Shown here piece by piece: positions 44,714 to 53,942 of a stretch of DNA of 64,000 nucleotides. Location: the NCBI GenBank assembly GCA_965117025.1, contig OZ220746.1:1674001-1738000 (forward strand), read 5' to 3'. The translations under genes were made by a program, and so were the position numbers. Every line of letters starts with the position of its first letter. Within the stretch, counting starts at the first letter, position 1. The stretch is from VXPQ01 sp965117025. Its GTDB lineage: Bacteria; Bacteroidota; Rhodothermia; Rhodothermales; VXPQ01. The notes beneath the pieces are model-generated. The model was not told where the DNA came from, made no database searches, and saw only the letters and a program-made list of their open reading frames with translations.

Positions 44714-45148
44714 CTGAGTTAATCCTCCCTACGAGAAATAGTCAACCATGCCAATGGGTTGGCGTTCCTGAGAGAATGGCAGATGACATTACATTTTTTT
44801 CGCGTGCAGCGAGGCATGGATGTGCAGTGTCACGGCGACTTGCCCGGGAGGGAAACCGGGCCGCTTGCATAACGATACGGGAGTGACGAAATGCGCCTTG
44901 AATTCATCGTTTTGAGTAAAAACTACTCCGAAATGGAGTAGAAATTACTCCAAAAAGGAGTAAAAATTACTCAAAAGGGGTAAAAACGGATCATTGGGGC
45001 CAAGCGAGTTCCGCCAAAATATGTCGAGTCAAAACGAACCACTTCTCTGGATGTCCGGATTGCACCTTGCTGCGTGCCCGGATCGTTTCTTAAGTTGCAA
45101 AGCGCCTCGCGCGAGGATTATAGTCCCCATGAAACGTCCCTAACGCCC
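44714..45148. other. AT-rich gap with operator-like repeats
   Basis: About 435 bases without a supportable gene, lower in GC than the rest of the window. A 70-codon frame on the plus strand (44674-44886) has no recognisable features. The repeats at 44914-44989 are described separately. The last 150 bases form the leader of the operon starting at 45149. Confidence 0.55.
44914..44989 (+). repeat. Three tandem 22-bp palindromic repeats plus a partial fourth
   Basis: Units at 44914-44935, 44936-44957 and 44958-44979 follow the pattern GAGTARAAAYTACTCCRAAA; a partial GTAAAAACGG follows. Each contains TACTCC facing GGAGTA across the unit boundary, so the array can be read as overlapping palindromes. 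Exact 22-base phasing (two helix turns) suits cooperative binding by a dimeric repressor. It lies 160 bases upstream of the two-gene operon. Confidence 0.75.
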
Positions 45149-45460
45149 ATGTCAGATAAAAACACAGACAGACCGAGCATTGCTGAAAAAGTCCGCTTCT
45201 GGGAAGAGCAGGATAAAATCAATGAGGCGCTTATTCCCCGGGTTATAGAGATGCACGATATGGTAATCGATCTCCAGAAGAGGACAGATAATATCAGTGG
45301 TCAGATTGCCGCCGCAGAGGCTCGCGTGATTCAGGATATGAAAGAGCAGGTGCAGAGCCAGATTGATCAAAAGTCGCGTGGTGTCCGCTTTACTGCTTAT
45401 GGTGCGCTGGCGCTGGCTGCTCTCGCAAGCATCTTGGCACTATATCAGTGGGTCGCATAG
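45149..45460 (+). CDS. Small coiled-coil protein with C-terminal membrane helix
   Basis: A 103-residue protein with no family I recognise. Residues about 30-75 are predicted coiled coil (EMHDMVIDLQKRTDNISGQI and on to VQSQIDQKS). Residues 82-100 form a single hydrophobic helix (ALALAALASILAL), and only WVA remains after it, so it is a tail-anchored-like protein with the coiled coil on one side. Its stop is two bases before the next ATG, so the two genes are almost certainly cotranscribed and may be translationally coupled. The ATG was chosen over a longer in-frame frame because the upstream part is low-quality leader. Confidence 0.7.
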   Translation: MSDKNTDRPSIAEKVRFWEEQDKINEALIPRVIEMHDMVIDLQKRTDNISGQIAAAEARVIQDMKEQVQSQIDQKSRGVRFTAYGALALAALASILALYQWVA

Positions 45461-45462
45461 TC

Positions 45463-46599
45463 ATGCAATCCATCGAGTTACTTCCCGATTTGGAGCAAAT
45501 ACCCCTTCGCGCCGAACATGGTGGTTACGGCTACGAAGAGGTGGTTAAACGATCGGGATTGATGCAAAATGACCTCTTTGCTATCGAGGTCGCAGCAGGT
45601 GTTGAAGGCGTGCTTTCTGCGCTGGTCGCCGCACGGAATGTGTCAGATGCCGATGTTTCTGCCGACTTGCTCGAGGCATACAGGCTGGCATCGCCGGACG
45701 CAGCTGCTGAAGTTCTTCTGTATGAGGAATACAACGAAATGCTTGCGCGCGGGCCGGAAAGCGTTGGGGGCTTTATTAGCAACATCAAGGGAAAACTGGC
45801 TGAAATTCGCGTCCAGGATCATTTGGAGAAGGAATTCCCTGACTATTCGTTCGAGATTGCGGCCGATCAGAATCAGCCGGTATGGGACATTCTCTCCACG
45901 AACCCGGACGGGACAGAGACGCTGATTCAAGTCAAGATCGGAGGAGAAGAATACGCGGGCGAGGTCATTTCCCAAATGCAGGACAACCCGGATGTATTCT
46001 TCGCTGTTGGCAATGAGATACGGGCCTCGGTCCTGGCTGCAAATCCCGAGCTCTCTGACCAGTTCATTGACCTTGAACTCTCCAACTATGAACTCACCGG
46101 CGAAGTTGGACAAGGTTTGGAACTTCTGACCGAAGATTCTGGAATTGATGTTCTTCCTTTCGTGGCAGAAGCTGGTGCCGCTATCAGTCTCATTACCCGC
46201 ATTGCAAAAACAGAGCATGATTTTCAAGGAGTATCCATAGATGATCGGCTGCGTGCCCATGCAGTGGATGTTGTGGAGATACTTCAGCGTTATGTTATGT
46301 CCACCGCCTTAATAGGAGGCGGTGCAGTAGTAGGTGCATTGGCAGGTTCAGGGGTTCCAGTTGCAGGGAACATAATTGGTGGATTACTTGGCGCAGGGGT
46401 AGGGACTTGGACCGCTTTTAGAGCGAAAAAAAGGTTCCAGTGCAAGATGCGGGAAATAGGAAAGTGGATGGCTGGCGTGACAGAGGACGATCTATTTTAC
46501 TTCCTCAATAAGGAGGCCATTGACCGAATCGGTGCCTCTCTTGTCCGTGCCGCGGCTTCCGTATATTCCCCATTTTCCCCCGAAGCCGTGAAAGCCTGA
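45463..46599 (+). CDS. Putative PD-(D/E)xK-like nuclease with glycine-zipper membrane segment
   Basis: A 378-residue protein of no recognised family. The central part has E114 in KLAEIRVQDHLE, D142 in PVWDILS and the Q156-V-K158 motif in LIQVKIGG, spacing that fits the PD-(D/E)xK nuclease fold as in Mrr-type enzymes. Residues about 281-318 (GGGAVVGALAGSGVPVAGNI and GGLLGAG) form a glycine-rich, zipper-like membrane segment. A basic tail follows. The second gene of a two-gene operon in an accessory island; defence or toxin function is inferred from fold features and context only. The nuclease call needs structural confirmation. Confidence 0.6.
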   Translation: MQSIELLPDLEQIPLRAEHGGYGYEEVVKRSGLMQNDLFAIEVAAGVEGVLSALVAARNVSDADVSADLLEAYRLASPDAAAEVLLYEEYNEMLARGPESVGGFISNIKGKLAEIRVQDHLEKEFPDYSFEIAADQNQPVWDILSTNPDGTETLIQVKIGGEEYAGEVISQMQDNPDVFFAVGNEIRASVLAANPELSDQFIDLELSNYELTGEVGQGLELLTEDSGIDVLPFVAEAGAAISLITRIAKTEHDFQGVSIDDRLRAHAVDVVEILQRYVMSTALIGGGAVVGALAGSGVPVAGNIIGGLLGAGVGTWTAFRAKKRFQCKMREIGKWMAGVTEDDLFYFLNKEAIDRIGASLVRAAASVYSPFSPEAVKA

Positions 46600-46633
46600 A
46601 CGTCGTTTTGCACCCTAAACTCATCAACCCACC

Positions 46634-47848
46634 ATGCGCATTGCCATCCTTACCAACGAATACCCCCCGCACATTTACGGCGGCGCGGGCGTTCATGTCG
46701 AGTATCTCGTGAAAGAACTCCTTGCGGTGGACGGAGGGGTGCACGAGGTGCATGTGTGCTGCTTCGGAGACCAGCGCGAAGAGCGGGACAGGCTGCGCGT
46801 GCAGGGGGTCGAGCCGGGCGCGGACCTGCCGGCAACGGATCCCCGGCATGCCCGGTTCCTCGAAACGATGTTGCGCAACGTGCGCATGGCCGGGCTGGTC
46901 TCCGGCGCCGACATCGTACACTGCCATACGTGGTATTCACACTTCGCGGGGTGCCTGCTTCGCCAATTGGATGATGCCCGCCTGGTGCTGACCACCCATT
47001 CGCTGGAGCCGCACCGTCCCTGGAAAGTGGAGCAACTGGGAAGCGCCTATCACGCCAGTTCCTGGGTCGAGGAAACGGCGTACCGGAATGCCGACGGCGT
47101 CGTGGCCGTATCCGACGCCATGCGCCAGGACGTGATGACGCTCTACGACGTGCCGGAGAACAAAGTGCGCGTGATTCCTAACGGCATCGACCCGGACGAG
47201 TACCGGCCGGTGGAGCGGCCCGATATCCTGCAAAAACACGGCGTCGATCCTTCGAAGCCGTTCGTGCTGTTCGTGGGGCGCATTACCCGGCAGAAAGGAA
47301 TCGTTCACCTGGTGAACGCCATCGAACATCTGCACGAAGGTACGCAGGTCGTGCTGTGCGCCGGGGCGCCGGACACGGAGGACATCGCCAAGGAAATGGA
47401 GGCGGCGGTTGCCGCGGCCCGGTCCGCGGGGCGGCACGATATCATTTGGATTGCCGATATGCTTCCGCGCGACGAGACCATCGCCCTGTACGCGGGGGCC
47501 GACGTGTTCGTGTGCCCCTCCGTGTACGAGCCCTTCGGGATCATCAATCTCGAAGCGATGGCTTGCGAAACGGCCGTGGTGGCTTCGGCCGTGGGAGGTA
47601 TTCCGGGCATTGTGGTGGATGGAGAAACAGGAGTGCTCGTGCCGCTCGAAGCGCGGGGCGCCACCGATTTTGAGCCGAAGGACGCGGACCGGTTTTCCAG
47701 AGACCTTGCCGACGCGGTCAACCGGCTGATGGACGACGAGGCTATGCGCCGCCGGATGGGCGTTGCGGGCCGTCGCCGCGTCGTGGAGCAATACAGTTGG
47801 CGGGCCGTGGCGGAGCGGACCGTGCGGTTCTACGAGGAGTTGCTGTGA
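46634..47848 (+). CDS. Glycogen synthase, GT4 actinobacterial type
   Basis: A 404-residue GT-B glycosyltransferase. The N-terminal EYPPHIYGGAGVHVEYLV at about 9-26 and the later TRQKGIVHLVNAIEHL and YEPFGIINLEAMACET (nucleotide-binding E-x7-E) are typical of GT4. These enzymes elongate glycogen or make alpha-maltose-1-phosphate from ADP-glucose; the choice cannot be made from sequence alone. It follows the accessory island by 34 bases, probably marking the right boundary of the island. An independent terminator was not evident. Confidence 0.9.
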   Translation: MRIAILTNEYPPHIYGGAGVHVEYLVKELLAVDGGVHEVHVCCFGDQREERDRLRVQGVEPGADLPATDPRHARFLETMLRNVRMAGLVSGADIVHCHTWYSHFAGCLLRQLDDARLVLTTHSLEPHRPWKVEQLGSAYHASSWVEETAYRNADGVVAVSDAMRQDVMTLYDVPENKVRVIPNGIDPDEYRPVERPDILQKHGVDPSKPFVLFVGRITRQKGIVHLVNAIEHLHEGTQVVLCAGAPDTEDIAKEMEAAVAAARSAGRHDIIWIADMLPRDETIALYAGADVFVCPSVYEPFGIINLEAMACETAVVASAVGGIPGIVVDGETGVLVPLEARGATDFEPKDADRFSRDLADAVNRLMDDEAMRRRMGVAGRRRVVEQYSWRAVAERTVRFYEELL

Positions 47849-48020
47849 TCTTTTTCGATCACTTATAGCCAAAAGTGATTGACAAACCGCGTTGCTGCTC
47901 ATACATGAGTCACAACGCGACAGCTTCGGATGTCTTGGAAAAGTGGGCTTAATAGATCAATTCTTGCGCAAGGATTAGGTACAAATCTGAGAGCACCGGG
48001 GTGTGACCATTTTCAGCCTC

Positions 48021-48060
48021 AAAAAAAGGCGGAGCCCGCCTTGGCAGGTTCCGCCTTTTT
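48021..48060 (-). terminator. Intrinsic terminator of groESL
   Basis: On the minus strand, an 11-base stem AAAAAGGCGGA / TCCGCCTTTTT with an inner GC-rich loop is followed by seven Ts. It lies about 30 bases beyond the groL stop and is the best-formed terminator in the window. Confidence 0.85.
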
Positions 48061-48092
48061 CTTTGTGTGCTCCGTGCTGAACGGGGCCTGGC

Positions 48093-49748
<1,656 letters not shown>

Positions 49749-49839
49749 GATAATATGGTGTATGTGTTTTTCTTTGCGTAAAAGGAAAAAGGATCAGCCG
49801 GCAGCGCGCCGGCGATCCGTAAAGAGAAAGAAAGCGCCC

Positions 49840-50127
49840 CTATCCGATGACGCCGAGAATGTCGCTCTCGCGCATGATGAGCACGTCCTGGCCGTCAAGG
49901 GTGATCTCCGTTCCCGAATACTTGCCGTAGAGTACGGTGTCTCCCGCCTTTACGGTCATCTCGACATGCTTGCCGTTCTCTACCTGGCCGGGACCCACGA
50001 ACAGGATGGTGCCGCGCTGCGGCTTCTCCTGCGCCGTGTCGGGAATGAACAAGCCGCTCGATGTCTTCTCCTCGGCAGCCTCCGGCTGAACCACCACGCG
50101 GTCGCCTATTGGGGTTATGCTGGTCAT
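49840..50127 (-). CDS. groS: 10 kDa co-chaperonin GroES
   Basis: A 95-residue heptameric cap of GroEL. Conserved pieces are TPIGDRVVVQPEAAEEKTSS, GTILFVGPGQ and VLYGKYSGTEITLDGQDVLIM, which includes the mobile-loop region around residues 17-33. It precedes groL on the minus strand. Its promoter must lie in the 480-base gap upstream. Confidence 0.97.
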   Translation of the reverse strand: MTSITPIGDRVVVQPEAAEEKTSSGLFIPDTAQEKPQRGTILFVGPGQVENGKHVEMTVKAGDTVLYGKYSGTEITLDGQDVLIMRESDILGVIG

Positions 50128-50339
50128 GGGTTCTTTTTTCCTCCTTCCGGCGAAAACCGGACGATTTGGGTTACGAAAAAGGTTGTGTTATGAAAAAGGG
50201 AACGCCCCGGCCCTATCAAACGGCGTGCCAATTTCATATTCTGCCGTCCTGACACACTCCGGCCCCAAGGAATACGGCATTTCGGAACGGGCCGGCACCC
50301 TACCCTGACGAAAAGGCAGAGGGGCCGCAGGCGCCCCGA

Positions 50340-50421
50340 TTTTCAGACCTTTTCAAACGGATCGTCGAATACAGACATGCATACCCCAGTTATTCTCTGC
50401 ATGATATGCGGAGAAAGTATC
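50340..50421 (+). repeat. Direct repeat unit A with partial hairpin
   Basis: Starts TTTTCAGACCTTTTCAAACG and continues GTCGAATACAGACAT, then TTATTCTCTGCATGATATGC and GGAGAAAGTA, an imperfect inverted repeat. It is about 75% identical to unit B, 126 bases away. Confidence 0.7.
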
Positions 50422-50465
50422 TATCCTACTCTGATTAAAGAGCAGAATTCCGGCAGGCAGACTGG

Positions 50466-50545
50466 TTTTCAGCCCTTTTCAAACGGGCCGTCGAATATAG
50501 ACATCACCTTTCAATTATTCTCCGCACATTATGCGGAGAATAAGA
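50466..50545 (+). repeat. Direct repeat unit B with perfect 12-bp hairpin
   Basis: Starts TTTTCAGCCCTTTTCAAACG, then GTCGAATATAGACAT, then TTATTCTCCGCA (50515-50526) and TGCGGAGAATAA (50532-50543) around a 5-base loop. The arms pair perfectly. The unit could end the btuB transcript on the minus strand or control the divergent groESL promoter. Confidence 0.75.
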
Positions 50546-50607
50546 TTTGTCTGTCTCCTGACGAAAGGGCAGGGGCCCCGGTCCGCATAGCAAACGGAGG
50601 CAGCGCC

Positions 50608-52512
50608 TCAACGGGTTTGCAGCACGAGGCGAAGGCGCGCGTGACGCGGCGGCATGGGAAATCCCCCGACAATGGTGTACTGCTTGTCGAACGCGTTCTC
50701 GACAATCGTCGAAAGCCGTCCGCTGAACGGTCCCGCACTCCAGGCAAAGCCCACCTGTGCGCCGACAACGAACGCCGGGTCGAGGCTGTCCTCCTTGTCC
50801 CCCGGCGTCGTGAAGCGGCGATCCATGAACCGGCCGTGCAGGTCTACGCTGACCCGGCCGAAGTTCGCCGACACGTAGGGCTTCACGAGGTGCGCCGGTA
50901 AAAAAGGAAGCTGCTCGTTATAGGCGGGAGAAGACGAATCCGACCGGTCGACGGCGTGCATCCAGGTATGCAGCGCCCCCACGGTCAGTTCTTCGTTCAC
51001 GCGTGCGGAGATCGACGTTTCGATGCCCAGTGCTCTGGTCTTCGCCAGGTTTTTGGGTGACCATACGAAGCCGTCCTCGTCGTCGGGCGTCCATATGATT
51101 CTGTTCGAATACCGCGCGGCGTACGCGGACACCTCGAATTGCACGGCCCGCCCGTCAACCTGCAGGCCCGCGTCCGCCGAGTACAACCGTTCGGGCTTCA
51201 GATCGGGATTGCCGACACCCGCCCAGAACCGATCGTTGAAGGTAGGCACCCGAAAACCGCTGCCGACGTTGGCTTTTACGAAAAGCGGGAGTCGGTCGAC
51301 CGGCTGTACGTTCAGTCCGAGGCGCGGGCTGAGCGCCGACAGGGTGCGGTCGCTTTCGCGGTATGCATCGAACCGAACCGCCGGATAGATTCGCCAGCGC
51401 CCGTACGCGCCCGCCGCCGAAACGAAAGCGCCCGACCTGAATTCGGAGACCGACGATTCCAGAGAGGGGTTATCGGCGGCGCCGTACCCGGCGGTCGCTC
51501 CGGCGGATACATCCAGATGGGTTCCTGCAGGCAGTTGGTACACGGCTTCCAGCCCGCTCGTCGTCGTACGCCCGGTAGCGTCCTGTCCCCATACGGGATG
51601 AGGGTTCAGGTACCGGAGTTTCCCGCGATGCATAAATCCGCGCAGCACAAGGGCCCCGGAGCCCAGCGACACCGCATCTTCCAGCCACAGGCGCGAGTGC
51701 GTATCCCATTGCTGTTCTCCCTGGGCTCCGAATATGATCGAGCCCGGAAGATGTCGTTGCCAATCTATGTGGAAGAATGCGCCGCGAAGCGTATGCCGGC
51801 CTGTACGGCCTTGTAACGCACCCATGACGGACCAGCCTTCCCGATCCGAGTTTTCGAGCCGCATCTTTTCTCCGGTCTCCGTTTCGTATGGAAAATCACC
51901 CTTGCTGCGGCGGTATTCCCCGGAAACGAGACCGGATACACTGCCTTTGCCGAAGGCCCAGCCCGCGGACGTCAGCAGCTCGCCCCAGGCCCCGATTTCC
52001 GTGGCGACGCTCGCACGTCCGCCTCCGCCCCGGGCGCCTCGCAGGTATACGGCGCCGGACATCCCGTCTGCGCCATAGACGGAGGAAGAGGGGCCGTGCA
52101 GCACCTCCATGGAATCGAACAGATGGAGCGGAAGCAGGCTCAGATCGAACTGGCCCGCCTGCGCATCGGACAGACGCATGCCGTCGATCAATACCTGCGT
52201 GTGCCCCGCCGCCCCACCCCGGTGGGAGACGGTGGCCAGGCCCTGTCCGTATTGCCGGATGAAAAATCCGGAGCGGGCAGACAGTATATCAGCGACCGTA
52301 CGGGAGCCTGTGGAGACAATCTCCGCTTGTCCAAGCACCGTAATGCGCTGCGGCGCCCGTGAGGCGGGCACCCCGATCCGCGAGGCGGACACCGTGATTT
52401 CTTTCAGTGCGAACACGGAATCCGCGATCTGGCCGAACGATGCGGCCGGGTATCCGGAAAAAACGAATAGAAGAAGGAGGGCCCAGCGAAGGGCGCGAAG
52501 GCGAGCTATCAT
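50608..52512 (-). CDS. btuB: TonB-dependent vitamin B12 receptor BtuB-like
   Basis: A 634-residue outer-membrane receptor. A signal peptide (about 1-28) ending in ASFGQ is followed by a TonB-like segment and the plug VLGQAEIVSTGSRTVADILS. RGGAAGHTQVLIDGMRLSDA and MEVLHGPSSSVYGADGMSGA are typical of BtuB-like plugs. The barrel runs to the C-terminal MPPRHARLRLVLQTR. A cobalamin riboswitch directly upstream supports corrinoid transport. No BtuCDF homologues are in the window. Confidence 0.9.
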   Translation of the reverse strand: MIARLRALRWALLLLFVFSGYPAASFGQIADSVFALKEITVSASRIGVPASRAPQRITVLGQAEIVSTGSRTVADILSARSGFFIRQYGQGLATVSHRGGAAGHTQVLIDGMRLSDAQAGQFDLSLLPLHLFDSMEVLHGPSSSVYGADGMSGAVYLRGARGGGGRASVATEIGAWGELLTSAGWAFGKGSVSGLVSGEYRRSKGDFPYETETGEKMRLENSDREGWSVMGALQGRTGRHTLRGAFFHIDWQRHLPGSIIFGAQGEQQWDTHSRLWLEDAVSLGSGALVLRGFMHRGKLRYLNPHPVWGQDATGRTTTSGLEAVYQLPAGTHLDVSAGATAGYGAADNPSLESSVSEFRSGAFVSAAGAYGRWRIYPAVRFDAYRESDRTLSALSPRLGLNVQPVDRLPLFVKANVGSGFRVPTFNDRFWAGVGNPDLKPERLYSADAGLQVDGRAVQFEVSAYAARYSNRIIWTPDDEDGFVWSPKNLAKTRALGIETSISARVNEELTVGALHTWMHAVDRSDSSSPAYNEQLPFLPAHLVKPYVSANFGRVSVDLHGRFMDRRFTTPGDKEDSLDPAFVVGAQVGFAWSAGPFSGRLSTIVENAFDKQYTIVGGFPMPPRHARLRLVLQTR

Positions 52513-52985
52513 AAAACATCCCGAAGTTTTATGAGGATCGGGATGAGCTCGACCCGGAAGGTAACGATCGCCCGGCGAAAACCCGGGCAGACGGGCAGGA
52601 AGACCACCACACGAACCTCTGATTCCCGAAGGTTTGCGGCAGATAAGCCTGTGCAGGCAGGTCTCCTGGCTTGCCGCGCACTACGACTTCCGGCTCGGCG
52701 TCTTGCCTTCCCATTCGAAGGAACAGTGGCGCGACGCGTCGTGACCGGTATATCGGCGCGGCTTACAGTTGCGGGTACAGCTCCGGAATGGCGCCTGCGG
52801 CGCGCACCGGATTCCCTGTTATCCTTAACCCTATCCGACGAATCGGGGGCATGGAACCTGACAAGCGTATACCAAAGAACATAGACAGCATAGCAAGGCG
52901 CCGTGCACCATCGCAAACGAAGAATCCGCGAAGAGGCAACGGGAAGCCAAACATTCTCCGGTTTGTGGCAAGGAAAGGGTTCGGT
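52513..52985. other. Gap between btuB and rnc, holding a riboswitch
   Basis: The stretch of about 470 bases separates two divergent genes. It holds the cobalamin riboswitch for btuB on the minus strand and the rnc promoter on the plus strand. Part of the plus strand is open in the rnc frame, but that overlaps the riboswitch and is not taken as coding. Nothing else was found. Confidence 0.6.
52640..52850 (-). ncRNA. Cobalamin riboswitch upstream of btuB
   Basis: On the minus strand the core reads AACAGGGAATCCGGTGCG, later CCGGAGCTGTACCCGCAACT and GTAAGCCG, and the B12 box AGCCAGGAGACCTGCC. These are the conserved elements of AdoCbl riboswitches, in the expected order. It lies about 130 bases upstream of the btuB start. 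High cobalamin should reduce btuB expression. Boundaries are approximate. Confidence 0.93.
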
Positions 52986-53882
52986 ATGTCCTTGCCCCGG
53001 CGTATTTTGCAGGGTGTCCGGATATTACGTATAGACCGGGCAACAGGGACCCTCAACATTTTCTGCGTCTTGACCTCCTCTCGAAAAGCTCTTTTTGCTT
53101 TTTTCCGGCGATTCCGGAGCGCATCGGAAGCGCACGGCGGGAAAGCGGCCGAAAAACCGGTAGCGGAAAGGCCGCGCGCGTCACGCGCCGACATAGAAAA
53201 ACTGGTCGGGATGCCCGTCCGCGCGATGGAACTGTACGAGCAGGCTCTGCGGCACCGTTCCTCTCTTTCCGACACCGCCGGCGAGGAGCATACGGCTTCC
53301 AACGAGCGGCTCGAGTTTCTGGGTGATGCCGTACTCGATTCCATTACGGCGGAACATCTTTATCATTATTTTCCGGACGGCGACGAGGGCTTTCTGACGC
53401 GCTTGCGGGCCCGGATCGTCAATGGCCAGGCTCTGGCGCAGTTTGCCTCCGACCTGGGGCTCGGAGATATGATTGTGATGAGTGACGCCGTGGGGCGGGA
53501 CGGAGGCCGTGACAGCACGGCTATTCTCGCCGATACGCTTGAAGCCCTCATCGCGGCGCTGTACCTCGATTTGGGAGAACAAGCGGCCCGTACGTTCGTC
53601 CGGACCAGGATGTTTGCACGACTCGATCTGAACGATCTTGCGCAAGTTCGGGACAATTATAAAAGTCTGCTGTTGGAACATGTGCAGGCGCTCGGATGGC
53701 CTCAGCCCCACTACCACGTGGCGCGCGAAGAAGGCCCTCCACACGAGAGAAAGTTTACGATCGACGTCCTCCTGCACGACGAAGCGTATGGCCGCGGCCA
53801 GGCGCACAGCAAGAAAAAAGCCGAACAAAGAGCCGCCGAACAAGCGCTCAACCGATTGCGGCGCGAATCACGGAACGAGTAG
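52986..53882 (+). CDS. rnc: Ribonuclease III
   Basis: A 298-residue endonuclease for double-stranded RNA. The catalytic RNase III domain contains NERLEFLGDAVLDSITAEHL at about 182-201, with the E and D of the active site, and the second site ADTLEALIAALYLD. The double-stranded-RNA-binding domain at the C-terminus has a PHYHVAREEGPPHERKF... beta segment (split) and KKKAEQRAAEQALNRL. About 85 residues precede the domain; a TTG at 53070 (270 residues) would remove part of this and is an alternative start. It diverges from btuB. Confidence 0.94.
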   Translation: MSLPRRILQGVRILRIDRATGTLNIFCVLTSSRKALFAFFRRFRSASEAHGGKAAEKPVAERPRASRADIEKLVGMPVRAMELYEQALRHRSSLSDTAGEEHTASNERLEFLGDAVLDSITAEHLYHYFPDGDEGFLTRLRARIVNGQALAQFASDLGLGDMIVMSDAVGRDGGRDSTAILADTLEALIAALYLDLGEQAARTFVRTRMFARLDLNDLAQVRDNYKSLLLEHVQALGWPQPHYHVAREEGPPHERKFTIDVLLHDEAYGRGQAHSKKKAEQRAAEQALNRLRRESRNE

Positions 53883-53942
53883 CGCTTTCCCTGTACGACA
53901 ATCACAACGCTTACACGCTCCGCATACCTGTTTCAATCCACC

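Larger units (their letters stand above)
50128..50607. other. Gap between groS and btuB, with repeats and hairpins
   Basis: About 480 bases without a gene. It must carry the groESL promoter and the end of btuB transcription. It contains the 80-base direct repeats listed separately. No canonical -33/-7 promoter or CIRCE element was identified with confidence. Confidence 0.5.

Noticed and set aside
44674..44886. A 70-codon plus-strand frame in the island gap
   Set aside because: No recognisable protein features, and part of it opposes the methyltransferase remnant.
52671..52985. N-terminal extension of the rnc frame
   Set aside because: It overlaps the cobalamin riboswitch on the opposite strand and has no RNase III similarity.
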